Assembly: GCA_009746045.1 (NCBI GenBank)
Contig: RPFO01001126.1
Location: forward strand, 1-59,316
Source: Mesostigma viride
Taxonomy: Eukaryota; Streptophyta; Mesostigmatophyceae; Mesostigmatales; Mesostigmataceae
Length of the DNA stretch: 59,316 nucleotides
Direction: 5' to 3'
Under the pieces are notes generated by a model. That model did no database searches, had not been told where the DNA came from, and saw only the letters and a list, made by a program, of their open reading frames with translations. Of the stretch, positions 22,601-35,717 are shown one piece after another. Made by a program: the position numbers and the translations under genes. Position 1 is the stretch's first letter; every line of letters begins with the position of its first letter.

Positions 22601-25600
22601 TACGCAACACATGACTGGCGCCAGCGAAAGAGTGGGTGCAGCTTTAGACTCACGGATACCGGGTCGCACACGCTGATGCTACCACCTCGTTCTAGACAAA
22701 CAACAAGAAATGCTGCTACTGCAGTAAGGGCGCTGACTCATGTCCGCGTCCTTTTACAAGGCCTCTGTTCACTACCTTGATACCATTCGCCCTTGTCCTT
22801 GTCTGGTCGCAGCCAATCCGTGCCCTCATCTCAACACATTCCTTGTGCCTGACGGTGCAAAGAAGCGTCAACTGACCCTTTCCATGGCAGTCCACGCGCG
22901 GGCTATCGGCAACTACTCTATTCGTGGAGTGGCCACACCCGCGACCTACCTGGGAGTGCTCCTCCTGCAACCTGCGCAGCAGCGCGCGGTGGTCGGCGTG
23001 CGCCCTGCGCAGCGCCTCCTCGCCCGCGGCCCTCGACGACGCCACCGCCGCCTCCAGGCGCGCCTGATTTGCCACACCGCAGTATGTGAGCCAAAGAACA
23101 CAGACACTTCCGACCATGATGATGACGCCAAGGCACCAGTGAAAAAAAAAAGTCGCATCAAAATGGACAACCCAGGATCATCAGGCCAGAAATAACCACA
23201 GTAACAAGACGCGCATGTCAAGCAATCCTCTAGGACATAATGGATCTGCGGGTGGGTATGCCCCATGATGCTTTTCAGCAGAATGAGCGGAGAGGCAGAC
23301 CTCTTCTGAGCAAGAGCACTCTGCTAGAGGCCATCGCGTCCCGCTCCTATTTCTCGGACAGTAGCCGAAAACATGTGCATGATCTTATCCGCTGGATGAT
23401 GGCCACAGGATCGGCGGGTGGAAACAGTTGTTCATGGATCAACGCTTGTTGAGCAAACCATCACCGCACGCGGGCATGATGCAACGCTCGATGCCATTCC
23501 AACTGGAACAAGCCACTCCCTTATTTTTCCTACGCTTCTTTCGCCTACGCGCTGCGAGACAGCGTCAATAGTGTCTGCTGGAGCGCAGGAGAAGGAAACC
23601 TGGCTGCTGTGGTTGCGGCGGGGAGCAGGATGCACAACCTGTCGACCCGCAAGCATCACGCGGTCACAAACCATCACACGAGTGCAAGCATTACTCAGGT
23701 TGCAACCATTACACGATTCCGAGCAATGTTTCGCGGACGTACCTGGAGATCCGCCACGCGGGCCTTTTCTGCTGACAGCTGCGCACTGCACTCCAACAGC
23801 TTTGCCTGCAGAGGGCAAGCGAGTGGGTGAGGCCGCTCACTGGGTTGTGTCAGCCATCACAAACCCACGTGATTATATGTGGGCAGCAGCCACTCGAGAG
23901 ACAAGGAAAGACCGTAGACAGGCAGCTCCCAATGCTCTTCCAGGCATGCGATGCCTTAGCCACGCGGAACCTTTCTGGTCCAATGCAGCAAGGCGCACGC
24001 ATTGGAAATGATGCAGGGACTAAGACCCCATTTGTGAGTTCAAGGCCGTGTGACCAGCACGTACCGCACAGCTCACAGCAATGTTTCACCGATACTTAAT
24101 GTAAAAATTGTCAAGTGGAGTCCTTACAACAGCAGGGAGCATGGGGCTATCTTTCACAAGACTGCCAGAGGTCACACCATCACCAAACCACACACCTGCA
24201 GGCTCTCCACCCTCTCCGTCATCTGCTCCGCCGCGCCGCTGACCTCCCTGGCCGCCACCTCTGCGTCCCTGGCCGCTGCCTGGGCGGTGGCCACCCGCCG
24301 CTCTGCCTCCTGCTCTATCGTCCGCACCCGTGCCTCCATGCACTGCTCCACCCCGTCAGCGCTCATCTCCTGCACCCTACGCAGTAACATCTGCCGCTCG
24401 CCACTGAGCCGGGAGATCTCACGGGCCATGGACGCACATTGGGGGCACCCGTTGGGGGTGATCGACACCAAGTCTGACCCTGGCATGGCTTCACCCAGCC
24501 TTATGACTCCGTCCCTATCGTGCATGGCTGCGTTTGCGTGACCTGGGACGGCCTGGCCCTGTGCCGCCAGCACAGGTGCGTCCACACTCCCCTCACCACT
24601 TGGCGCACCCGCATCAGGCCTCAACAAGGATGCAACATCCCCGAGCCACTGGCTGACCGCACCGCTGACGACAGAGGATGGCTCTCCCTGCACCATGGCA
24701 GCGTCTGGCTTTGCCACGGTCCCCGCACCCTCTCGGGTCCCATCTGCGAAGACCGATTCCACGCCATTCGCCACCGGACCTGCAAATAGAGGTAATGTGG
24801 CGGTGGCTGCCCCTGCCGGCTGCATGCTTGTTGTCAGCTGGTTCAACGCAGGCGTGGCGCTCCGGGCAGCCAGCAGCCGCCGCTTCCATATGCCTGCGGA
24901 CGCAGCAACCAGCCCCCTGGCCAGGGCCAGCCGGCTCTCGGCAAATTCCAGCCGCTTGCTCAGGGCAGCCATCCTGGAAGCACAACCAGAGTGGAGGTCA
25001 AGTGCCATGCCAAGTAGGTGACAAGGCGTGCGTTGAGCATGGGGTGAACACTGGAACGTTGGCTGAAAGTCATAGCATGGTTGACCTCTCTGCATGGTTG
25101 AAAGTCAGCATGATTGACCTCTCTGCATGGTTGACCAAGCCAACTACCTAGCCTCTTGCCGCCGTTGACAGAGATGCGCTATGCTCCATTGATGTTTACT
25201 AAACCATGCACATGATACCGGTTGGAATGGGATAGGCAGGGCATACATTTTTGAACCAATACATGCTGCTGTGCTGCAGCCTGGGGCCGGGCAACTGCTT
25301 CCCGAACTTCCATAGCATGCATACTTATTCTCTACAGGTGTCACAGTACCACTAGAATGGCCGTGGTGAGGATAATGCACTTGATGGGGACGTACGCGAC
25401 CAAGAGACAGTATTTTATCCGCGCGCCAGGGCCGTGCAGGAGCTGAGTGCATGCCTCACCGTTCCGCCTGCGTGACGAACGCCTGCTCCCATGCGAGCAG
25501 CACCCGCCGCATCTCCCCCACCGCCGCCAGGCACGTGGCGGCCCCCGCCTGCTTCTCCTCCAGCTGCTGCCGCAGCCGGCCCTCCTGCAGCTGGCATTTG

Positions 25601-28600
25601 GCCAGGGCGGCCTTGGCGATCCTGCGCGTGATGGCGGGAGGTTTGTGGGCATTGACCACATGGTTCACATGAGGTGGGACTGGGAAGCCCAATTTGGCTA
25701 CATAAGCCAATGGGCGCTTGGAGACCCAGCACCTATCTGCCTCGCCCATCGGTTGCCCAGAAGGTGCCTGTAAGCCCTGCTCCGTCACAGTCACCCTACA
25801 CAAGCACGCAACCACAGAAAGCTTGTTCATCAATGCCTGCTTGGTGCGCTGGCTGCGGCGGGGGCGTTGAATACCCTGCCTTCAGGCCACTGCGCAACGC
25901 TGGCAGTCACTGTTGCCACCGTACAAAATAGCACACATGAAGTATCTGCATGTTCATGGCATCATTATCGTCCTCTGCAGTACTCGGCGTGGAAATACTT
26001 GCTTTCTGAAGGTGATGCATTCACACTGGAAAGAACTGACAAGAAAGGAATGGCTACCCCAGCTAGGTCACGACAAAGATATATTACAATGTGGAGGCAG
26101 ACAGACAGTGTGGCCGCCTACCTGAGGGATGCCTTCTCAATCTCCAGCTCAGCCTTCCTGCTGACGTCCCTTTCTTGCAGCACCTGGGGAACCACGCAAG
26201 CCGAGGGCACCGTGGCATCGCAAGGAAGGGGCGATGGTCCCTGGTTTCGTTAGGCAAATAATTGGCAATGGTCCCTGGTTTCGTTAGGCATGCTCGAGCA
26301 GCAGATCGCTGTACATGATCACAGCAGGACACGACCGTGACAGGAACAGACAGGAGGGACTTGTACCTGGCCAAGTGCTTCTTCTTCTTTTTGTAAAAAC
26401 CTAGATTATTGTGCAGAAGTACCATTTCTGGTGTGATACTCGCGTAGGGCATGATCCTTTGTGCTGCCTTTCCAGAGATGACAGACAAGCACGCCTGCCA
26501 AGGGTTATGTTGAGAGGATGCAATTGCGAATACAGCAGTTGACGCCCCAAGAGAAATTCTTCTCACAAAACATTTGCGAACAGGTTTCGAGGCAGCCTGC
26601 TTTCCAATTTGAGCATAACACGGTGGCCAGCAGAGATGAATGCATAATTTGTTGTCGCACCTCTGCAAATCTGCTGGGCGCCATGTCATCTGTCATACCC
26701 AAGCTGCAGGGGCAGCAGGGCCACCATTTCCGGTAGCCCGGTCCTCCTTACATCGCCCACTAGGATGGATGGCCGCACTACCTCAGACCAGAACATTGCC
26801 CACAAAACAACATGCTCCAGTTGCTGCCTTGACCGGTGCAGCCCCAAAACACCGGGGTGCGTATGCACCAGAAGGGTCTATGCCCTGCTGCCGCGCCATC
26901 TCAAGGCCTGTCCGTCCCCCTCCCCCCCTCCCTATGGCTCACCTCGATGGCCGTGTGCGCACTACGGGCCTCCTCCCGCGCCTCGTTGAGTGCCGCCTCG
27001 CGCGCTTGAATCTCCTTGGCGGCCGCCAGCAAGTCGGACTGGTGCACCACCAGCATGTTGTACACCTGCCAGACGCATCCGGGCACAGGAGACGGCGGCG
27101 TCAGGTATATCGTCGAGACGACATGCGTGGCGACGCACGGTGAGCGATGCGGATGCGGACTGGCCAGCGTCCAATGACGTCCACCCCCGGTCATCGCGAG
27201 GTACAAGTCAGGGCAAGAAGGTCATGGACGAGTGTGGCCAAAGGAGCACAACTGGGCGCTTGGTACGTTTGTAAATGACAGAAGCCGGCACCCTAACTTG
27301 CCGCCAGCAACGCGAGAGGCCCGTGGTTTTGGTCTTGTGCCATTGAAAGCACGGCCAAGGATGCTTGGGAAAGAGCAGGCGAGACAACAGACATGGAGGG
27401 GGGGGCGGAAGGAGCAGGCTGCATGCACCAAGCAGCAGGCAGTAAGTATACGGAGGAGGCAATCTGTGCTCGCACGGGCATGACGTGTGTCTCCAGCACG
27501 CATCGTTTCCAGCACGCACCTCTTTTCGCCACCGCGTCACGAGCCGGTCTTCTGGGGATGGTTGCTTCAGGGAGGCGCCAGGTGCCGGCACCGTGTCGCC
27601 CCAACCCTGCTCCCCATGGGATGCATCGCCGTCGCCGCCTGGCATCTGCCCCAGCTGCAGCCCCCCTGGGCTCCCAGGGTAAACCCCCTCCTCGCTTCCT
27701 GCCTGCACGCTCCAGGGCAGGTAGGTTGTGGCACCAGCCACGGTGACACATATCATCAGATGGAGGCCAAGGGAGCTCCCACTCACGGCTCACATACTGG
27801 CTTAGGCCGCTCACGCAACTTATGTGCATGCTCTGCACACGCACCCCCCCGAGGCTGGCATGACTGCTTGTAAACGCCACAGCTGTGATCCGCAGAGACC
27901 TGTCCTCACAGAGGAGAAGGAAGGCTTCAACCCCGGCCCACGACTATGAGCCGTGTCTATAAGGCAGATGTGGTTACTGTGGTGGTTTCCCTTGTCCGAC
28001 ATCCCACTGCCTTGCTATCACACACATCTCAACATGGCAAGCAGTGTGCGCGAGGACAACCAAGGGCTCGAGAGAGCCAAGCTAAGGGCATCACCTTGGC
28101 CGGACAACCTTACCAGTACCACTTCTTATGAAGAACGTCTAATCACCTCTGAGAGGGAGGAACTGGAGTGGGCAGCGGCAGTGGCGCAAGACCAGTTGCG
28201 ACATGAGGGAGTGGGACCTACCGGGGGAAGGGGCTGCTCGGATGCCAAGGGGGCCACGCTAGCCGGCTGGCCTTTTGTTGGCAGCCGCCCAGCGCTGGCG
28301 CCGGCACCCTGCAGCGCCTCCTCCTGCAGGGTAAGCACCCGCTCCAGCGCACGCATGCGCACCTGGGGGGATGAGGCCGCGTGCAAGCATCGCAGGTCAG
28401 GTGGCAAGTAGGCAGGCCAAAGCATAGCATGCGTCAGCCGCCCTGCATAAACTGTGATGCATGCTGCGCTGGTTGTGTATGCTGGCAGGTAGGGGCTGGG
28501 AACTGTCTTGTTTGGGCCCGGCCCCAAGCAAAGCGCAGGGGATGCTGGATCGGGGGCATGTGACAAGGCCCCACATAGCCATCTGCCAACTACCTGGGCA

Positions 28601-31600
28601 AATTGGTTCACAAAAGCAACATACGCGGATGCTTACAAGTCAACATGAAGGTAGGTACTTGCACACAAAGCGCCCGTGACGGTTTCTTGAGGGAGCAGTC
28701 CATGCGCTTGTCTCACAGCCACGCAGGCAATAAACTGCACGAAGGCACATTCTCCCCCGGATCATCATGGTGATGTTCCCTAGCAGGCAGCCTTGTGTGC
28801 CGTTCTGCTTGCAATGCAGATAGTAACCTTTATTTATACGACTAGTAAACTGTACCCTACCAGGTTCGAACCAGTAGCCCTCATGCACGCTGCGTATGTG
28901 CCTTTGTTTGCTAGGCTTCCTCCCACCGTGTGCCACCGGTTCTCAAGTACCCGCATACAAAGGCTTCCTCCCACCGTGTGCCACTGGTTCTCAAGTACCC
29001 GCATGCAAAGACATATACGCTAAAGCCACCATGTTTGACGATGCCAAGATCGTCCCCCACCCACCTCGGTCAGCTCAAGCCTCTCCGTGAGTGCCGCGTT
29101 TTCCTCCTCCAGCGCAGCAGCATCAGAAGACGTGTCGTCGCCTCGCATCCCTGACTGTGACGCCTGCTGCTTGGAACTAGCCACGGACCATGGATGGAGC
29201 TGAGGGGATGAAGAGGCTTGCGCTGGACCTCGCGGGTGCGGTAGGCTCGCGCACGCAGCCTTATCGTCCTGCGTGCGGGGCTGGCCTTGGGCCACCGACG
29301 CGTCCCCGATGTAGGCGCGCAGGCTGGCCGTGGTCGCCTGCGGATGCACGCAAGCAACCAGCGGCCAACCAGGTGTGCACACCCGAGAGTCACGGCCAAG
29401 GCGTAAGGGCACAGAAGCACCGACGTGCGTCAGATGGCCATGGACTGCAAATCAAACGAGTATGTTTATGGCGCACAGCGCAGGCTTGCTGTAGGGAGTT
29501 GTGGACAACTCCTGGCTTGAGATGATGGGAACGTCACAAGGAGGGGCAGCCACGAGGAGCAGTGAAGCAAGCTCGAGGGACATGCCACAACGAGTATCCA
29601 TCCACTGCCCACAGCGAGCTGGTCTTCCTCATCAAGGTGGGTCCAAGCCACATCGTCATACCAAGCACTCCAGGAATTCTCCCTCGTGAGCCTTGACAGG
29701 GCCTCGGCAGCAGCAGCGGCGGCGTATGCCAGAGCGACCAAGAAGCAGCTCTGCTACAGGCAAGACATATTTGAAACCCAACAGCATGGGCCGCTCTAGT
29801 TGACACGTCTGCTGGACACTGCGTGAACAGCCAAGCTGGAGGCATAAAAAAGTATCACAGCGCTGAGCACGGCGTTTACGGCTCCGCTGCTGCTGGGTAA
29901 CAAGGATTGAGAAGCTCATGGAGCCAAGCGTTCAATCTGAGAAATACTTGAAGAGTGACGAGGCCACCACACGCTTGTGCAGGCAACATGTGTGGCTGGC
30001 AGCATGAGGGATGGGCAGGGAAGTGATGTTGGTGACGGCAGCTAGCCAGCACGGAAACGCACCTTTTCCTCCTGCAGCTCCGCCTGCAGCCGCCGCCGCT
30101 GCTCCTCTGACGCCGACGCAAACGCGACGCCCTCGTCCGTCATCACGCGGATGCTGTGCGGCACGTGACGTATGCGAGCACATGGGATGCGGTTGGCACA
30201 TGGCACGCATTAGCACTAGCAGCCCTGCCTGTAGCTCTTGCTTCCTATTAACGAACATCTGGCGTGTGCGGCTAGGTTATGTGATGTCGCACATCGGGTC
30301 CTGGTAAGAACAGACTCTTTGGAAGAAAAGTCTTCATTGCAACAAGTAGCTGTTGTTCTGGTCATTGCAGCTACCTCAGTTCGTACATTAGGCCATCTCC
30401 CCGCTCACCAGCTCCGCCAGTCTTCATCGCGACCATCTCCCCCCCGGCCCCTTACTCACCGCTCGTCTAGCTCCGCGACCCTCGCCCTGGCAGCCGCCGC
30501 TTCCGCCGCCGCCGCTGCCTCCCTCTGTGTGGCGTCTGCCAGTCGCGCCACCGCGCTGGCCTCGCTCTCCCTGCGCGAGGCCGCCTCCACCTCAGCTGCC
30601 CCCCTGAGCCTTCGCTCGCTCCGGAGCTCCACTTCTGCCACCTGGAGCGCTGCCTCCAGCTCATGGATGCGGGCGGCAGCAGATACATGGGAAGAGGGGG
30701 CAGCAGCAGGGACTGGCCATGGAGAGGCCGAAGACAAATGGGAAGTGGTCGCGGCAGTGGCGGGTGGCCATGTGAATGCCGCAGCGGCCGCATCATCAGC
30801 CCCAGCCCAGGCCACACCAGAAGGCTCACCGCTCGATCCAGGGGCTATGCCGCCATCGCTGCCTGACCACCCAGCGCCGCGTCTCCGTGGGTCCACACCC
30901 AACGGTGGATCACCGGCCACCGTTGGGTTACCTGCTGGCCCGCTCGCGCGTGAACGTGAACGGGTCTCACCGCTGCTAGCACCCGCGTGTGTCCAGGCAG
31001 ACAACACATCGGAGAACGGCATGCCAGCAGACGGCACACCAGCCAGCGTGCTCGGGCCTGTGGGTTGCTCCACGTGCAATCTCATCCTGTCCTCCATGAT
31101 GACATCAGCGGCTGCGTCCCCACCGGTGCGGCGGTCGCTGGAGCTGATGTGAGGCCCGCTGTCTGCTGCCCTTGTTACGGTGCCGCCCCTGGTATCAGTG
31201 GCAGCAGGCATAGGAGATGCAGCTGCACTACTGGGGATACCAGCAGGCAATGCGGTTTCGGATGCGCCAGCTGGCATGGTGGGTTTCCAGGGGGTGTCCG
31301 CCGTGCCGGGTGCCAGCATCGCGGGTGGCTGCGAGAGAACCGCCAATGGGAACGGGGGTAAAGGGATGGTCCATGCCGTTGGCCCGTTTCTGCCAGCGGA
31401 CCGGAGCTGCCCTGCAGGCCCCAGGAACGCCAGCAATGCCCGTGTTGTCAGCGGACTATGCAGGCTGCCGATCCTCTCCGCCCCCCCCTCCAAACCGACC
31501 GCACCGTGGTCTATGCCAGCCTCCCCCTCGGCCCTGCGCTCCACCGTGCTGTATTCATACACCAGCTGGGTACTGCTGGCCGAAGTGGCCGCATCTCCCT

Positions 31601-34600
31601 GTGACGGCTGGTAGCAATGCAAACTGTGGACCCGTTCAATCCACACCGGCGGCAAAGGGGGCATGCCATGCTCGACCGGTGCGGAGGAAACCCCTCCAGC
31701 ATCCGTGCATGCACCTACGGGCTCGGATGACCGTGGGGTAGCAAACCCTACCCCACCGCGTGATGAGCCAGGACCCATCTCCCCAGGTCCGGGCTCCCCT
31801 TCTGGCACGGGTCCCGCACATGTGCGTGGCCGTGGACCTGCCCCCGTCACGGCAGACATATGGTCCGGCTCCAAGCCATCGCCATCACGACCCGCCGGCG
31901 CGGCCATTTGCTCCTGCGCTTGAGCGTGGCGCCCTGCCAACCGTGTAGGGTCGTCCACAGACACGCCAGGCTGCCCCGTTTCTGCCCATGGGTTGCCATC
32001 GCGCCCACGAGCCATCTCTGCACTTGCATCGCCACGCCAAAGTTCATGCGTCGAAGCTGTCCCATACACAGGAATACCGGTTGGTGCAGCGCCAGAAGGC
32101 GTGCCCGGAGCATCCAGCCCTGAAGCATTGCCGCCAAAGCTGACTAGGCTGGCCTTGCCAAGGCTGGTTGAGCTCGCAAACGGCACACTGGTTCCTCCAT
32201 TGCTCGGCATGACCCCTGTGCGATGCTCTCTGCTGGCATCCGCCTCCTGCGAGAGAGCCTCTATGCCAAGAGGGATGTCGGGAAAACCCATTGGAGCAGG
32301 GGTCCGTTCGGGCACCTGTGCAAGTGGCTGCCCTTCCCCCGATGCACCTGCAACATGCCCTGGCATGCCCACATCCCCATGGGCTGGTTGCCCCCCCCAA
32401 TGCCTCGCGGGCCATGCCTGTCCCCACCCGTCCTCTCCGTCCATGGCGGCAATACTTGCTGGCGCGCTCTGACCCACATCCAACGGCCGCGCATTGGTCA
32501 CCGCCGGCATGCTGATGCTGCCAAATGCGTCACCAGAAGAATGGGCAGCAGGGGCGTCGTGAGGCTGTAAATGACCCCAGTGCCGGTTCAGGTCCACATC
32601 CGCCAGAGGGGCCCGGGGCAGGGCACCCAGGTAGGGCGTTGCCGCATCTGCATGCTGCCATGCGGGAGCTCCCTTGGCATCCGCAGCATGAGATGCTGCC
32701 AACGCATGCTTGCTGGGCTGGGCTGGCATTGCCGGTGGCATGCCAGGCAAGCTCCCTTTGTTGCAGGGGAGCCCATCGAGCGTTTCAAGAGTTGGCAAGG
32801 AGGCAGTCACATAGAGCCAGTAGCCCCTGGATGCGACAGCAGGGTGGGGAAGGACAACACGGTTGCAAGCCACTGGGTGAGCAGAGAACGGGGTGCTTCG
32901 AGGCGCACACGCACCATGGGGCCCAGAAATAGGAGGTGAGTAACGAACCAGACAGCCAAAAGTTGATGTCTTCAGCTCCTCAGATGTTATCTCATGAAAC
33001 ACGGGCTGGGTGAGGGTTTCATGCGACCGGCCACTAGCGAGGAGACCTGTGCCCTACCAGGGAGGGAAACAACACGGTGGCACCAAGGCATGCGCCGACG
33101 ACACCAAGCTGTATGAAGAGAGGATGACCCCCAGTGCTGGGAATAGGGTGACCGTTCGTGCACCATTGCTCATGGGCATGCTTGTCACACACCGTGCCGT
33201 TGCGCTCTTGGTCCGCGAACGCATGTGTGCGGGTGTATGCATGCGTGCCGCTCGTGCGCGTGCTTGACGTTCCTTGTCACCTACCGTGACCATGCCAGTG
33301 GGTTGCCCGCAAGCAACAGGTGGCGCAACCGCGGCAGCGAGCGCAGGCAGGCCACGAGCTGGCGACGCGGTGGACGACCCCAGTACGGTGATGGTGAAGG
33401 ACGCCAGAACCAAGGGAATACCCCACAAGGCAGGCAGTGAATAGGGGGCAGACGGGAATGGGCAGGTAAGCAGAGGTGAGAAGGAACCAACAAACAAAAC
33501 ATGGGTGAGGGAGACATCCCAACAACGAACAACATTATCGCAAGCCAACCCCCTTTCAGGGTCCCAAAACCAAGTGACTGTCCACATCTCCACGAGCGCT
33601 TCCCGATGCCACTGTCAGCCTTGACGTGCAGCAAGTGCCTGGGTGCTCAATGCCGAACCGCACACCACTCTGTGAGTTCTTGTCAGAGGGAACGGTGAGC
33701 CATGGCGTGCGGCCACTGTCTTCCGAGTGCTGCTCTTCGGGTCCGCTGGCCATGGTGCATGGTATGCATGGGGTATGCATGGGGTTGAATCATGTGCATG
33801 TGATGGAGTCGACTCATGTGTATGTGATGGTATCGACTCATGTGCATGTGATGGTGTCGACTCATGTGCATGTGATGGTGTCGACTCATGTGCATGTGAT
33901 GGTGTCGACTCATGTGCATGTGATGGTGTCGACTCATGTGCATGTGATGGTGTCGACTCATGTGCATGTGATGGTGTCGACTCATGTGCATGTGATGGTG
34001 TCGACTAATGAGATAAGATAGATGAGACATGTCGTTTGAGCGTTCATGGTATGGTATACTTCAGACGGTACAGAAATTATGACGGACGTAACACAATATA
34101 TGAGACATAAGGTATATCATCATATATATAACCTATAGTACATTATGCGTCATCTACAGTGTATGATGCTATGATTCATGAAGAAGCATGTCCAACCTGT
34201 GGCAGCTCGTCGGCACCGATCTGGTTGCCCGCCAGGTTGAGGTGTTCCAGCATAGACAAGCCAGGGAGGCTCCAGGGCAGGCAGGTGCTGTGGGACAAGA
34301 CAGTGAGGTTGTGCAAGCGAGGTGAGTGCATGTGGAGCAGGGCAGGTGGAAGGCTCGCAAAATGCTGCGGCCGAGATTAGTAATGGCATGGAGCAGGCAT
34401 GTTGGCAAACTGTTTGCTCGTGCGTGAATGGTTGGCGTGACTGATTGGCATGCATGCTGCAATCGTTCTAGGCGTGAATAATTGGCATATCCCATTGGTT
34501 GACCAGGCCATGATGAGGCGCTGCGAAACCGGCATGCTGTGAGGCAGGTGTGAGGAGGGACCAAGGGCCAAGCGATCACGCGATCGAGGGTGGCTGTCAT

Positions 34601-35717
34601 TGGTGTAGCTCATGGAGAGCGCCATGTGTGGCAAGATAAGCCACGTTGCACATGAGCCAGTGTGTGCACTGGGTTCCTTACGCGCAGCCGAAATAGCACC
34701 AGGCTAAAGATATTAATAGGCCCTTTGACCAGGGGCACCTCTTGCTGTTGATTTGTTTCCTACATCCTATTCATGTAAGAGTTGAATGCCCAGAATTTTC
34801 CGCACCCAAGGTTACTTGTGCATATGAAAGACCTTCCCCTTGAAATGGAAATAAAAACATATGCAGTAATAGACACAGCTTTGCTTATAACACAGCTTTT
34901 CTGGCCTGCGCTGTCTGTCTCATTGATAACAGCGGGGATACATTTCACACTGTCAGCACTGAAGCTCACACGCTGAAATTCACAGATGGCAGAGTGCTGT
35001 CAGAGAGCTCTAGTTACACATTGGCGACAAAAGCTCTAACAAGATGAGAGCTGACACGATTTTCCCAGGAGCAGCTAATTTCCACATGCTATCACACACA
35101 CGCTACGCTTTCAACAGCTTGCCACTTACATTTCATTGCTTTCCAAGCTCAGCTCGCGCAGCGATGGCAGGCAATCGAGGTTCTCTATCACTTGAATGCG
35201 GTTGTTGGACAGGTCCAAACTCAGTAGCTTTGCCAACGGAGCCAAGTTTTCTATCTTTGTAATTTCTGAGATGGCGACCACAACGCAAATGAGCAACGAA
35301 CATTTGGATCCGACCAGAATGGCCGGTGTGCCAGCTTAGCGTTACGGAAAACTAGATGCCAGAATACCCAACTAAATGAAAGGAAAATAAAATACCATTA
35401 TATACCAAATCAGTTGCCTGCAAAGACGTCGCGCTGTTTTGGCAATATCTCCAGAGCTGGGCAATTACCATTTCGTGAAAGATCCAAGGCCTCCAAATTA
35501 TTATACGTGACATGGATATGATGTATCAACTCGGCCGAAAGAGACTGGATTGCTGGCATATTGCGGGGTTTACAACTGTACACGATCCATGCTGGGGTCC
35601 AGCCTCAAATTGTCTCGGGAGACACTGCATACAAGCAGCAGTGATCCACCTGAGTACAGTATCGACATATTTACGATCCCTCAACTCCTGCAGTTGGTCC
35701 GATGTTGGCGCATGCAT
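19621..35717 (-). CDS. LRR plus coiled-coil protein, VFL1/LRRCC1-like basal-body protein candidate
   Basis: Proposed exons, in transcript order: 35717-35658 (tentative start), 35544-35469, 35265-35130, 34287-34197, 33358-33285, 32826-30460, 30153-30063, 29337-29065, 28362-28222, 27702-27520, 27065-26943, 26183-26122, 25621-25460, 24973-24196, 23805-23743, 23063-22950, 21618-21553, 20836-20775, 20059-19621. Every junction is GT-AG, phases agree throughout, and the sum is 5,361 nt. The first five exons give five SDS22-type leucine-rich repeats (LDLSRNEITKIENL, LDLSNNRIQVIENL and so on), closed by an LRR cap (YVTASLPTLETLDG) at the start of the 2.4-kb exon. That exon is Ala/Pro/Gly-rich until its last 70 or so residues, which are helical. 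Later exons are mostly Glu/Lys/Arg/Leu-rich coiled coil. Known VFL1 has five LRRs and a long coiled coil and acts at basal bodies; identity here is inference. The first exon and the 21618 donor (a GC donor at 21543 is an alternative) are least certain. Confidence 0.7.
21846..21877. repeat. Intronic G-run (possible quadruplex)
   Basis: G-runs of 5 to 12 separated by single C bases on the plus strand, inside an intron of the minus-strand gene. The transcript carries the C-rich strand. Confidence 0.85.
21921..22210. repeat. Intronic tandem repeat, about 110 bp, three copies
   Basis: Three units beginning AGATGGCGGG (at about 21921, 21998 and 22108). Each contains TGGAATGGTCGCTT and GGGAGACAGGAGG. 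The first lacks the CTTCCTCCGGGTGG segment and the last lacks part of its end. All lie within an intron of the LRR gene. Confidence 0.85.
28913..29008. repeat. Intronic 48-bp tandem duplication
   Basis: Two consecutive copies of a 48-bp unit starting AGGCTTCCTCCCACC, with two mismatches, in the intron between exons 29065 and 28362. Confidence 0.85.
33790..34009. repeat. 24-bp minisatellite in an intron
   Basis: About nine copies of a 24-bp unit containing CATGTGCATGTGATGG and TCGACT. The first units vary and the later ones are identical. It lies between the exons ending at 34197 and starting at 33358. All six frames stay open across it, but it is excluded from the gene model because the flanking exon phases join without it. 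Confidence 0.9.

Noticed and set aside
29650-29745. Extra coiled-coil exon (ALAYAAAAAAEALSRLTREN) for the LRR gene
   Set aside because: The acceptor and donor I could see do not give a length divisible by three, and the flanking exons already join in phase.
31180-32570. Plus-strand ORFs opposite the large LRR-gene exon
   Set aside because: The minus-strand frame is open for 848 codons and fits the exon phases; the plus frames have no motifs.
33560-33660. Additional LRR exon between 34197 and 33358
   Set aside because: No LRR consensus in any frame, and direct joining of 34197 to 33358 gives correct LRR spacing.
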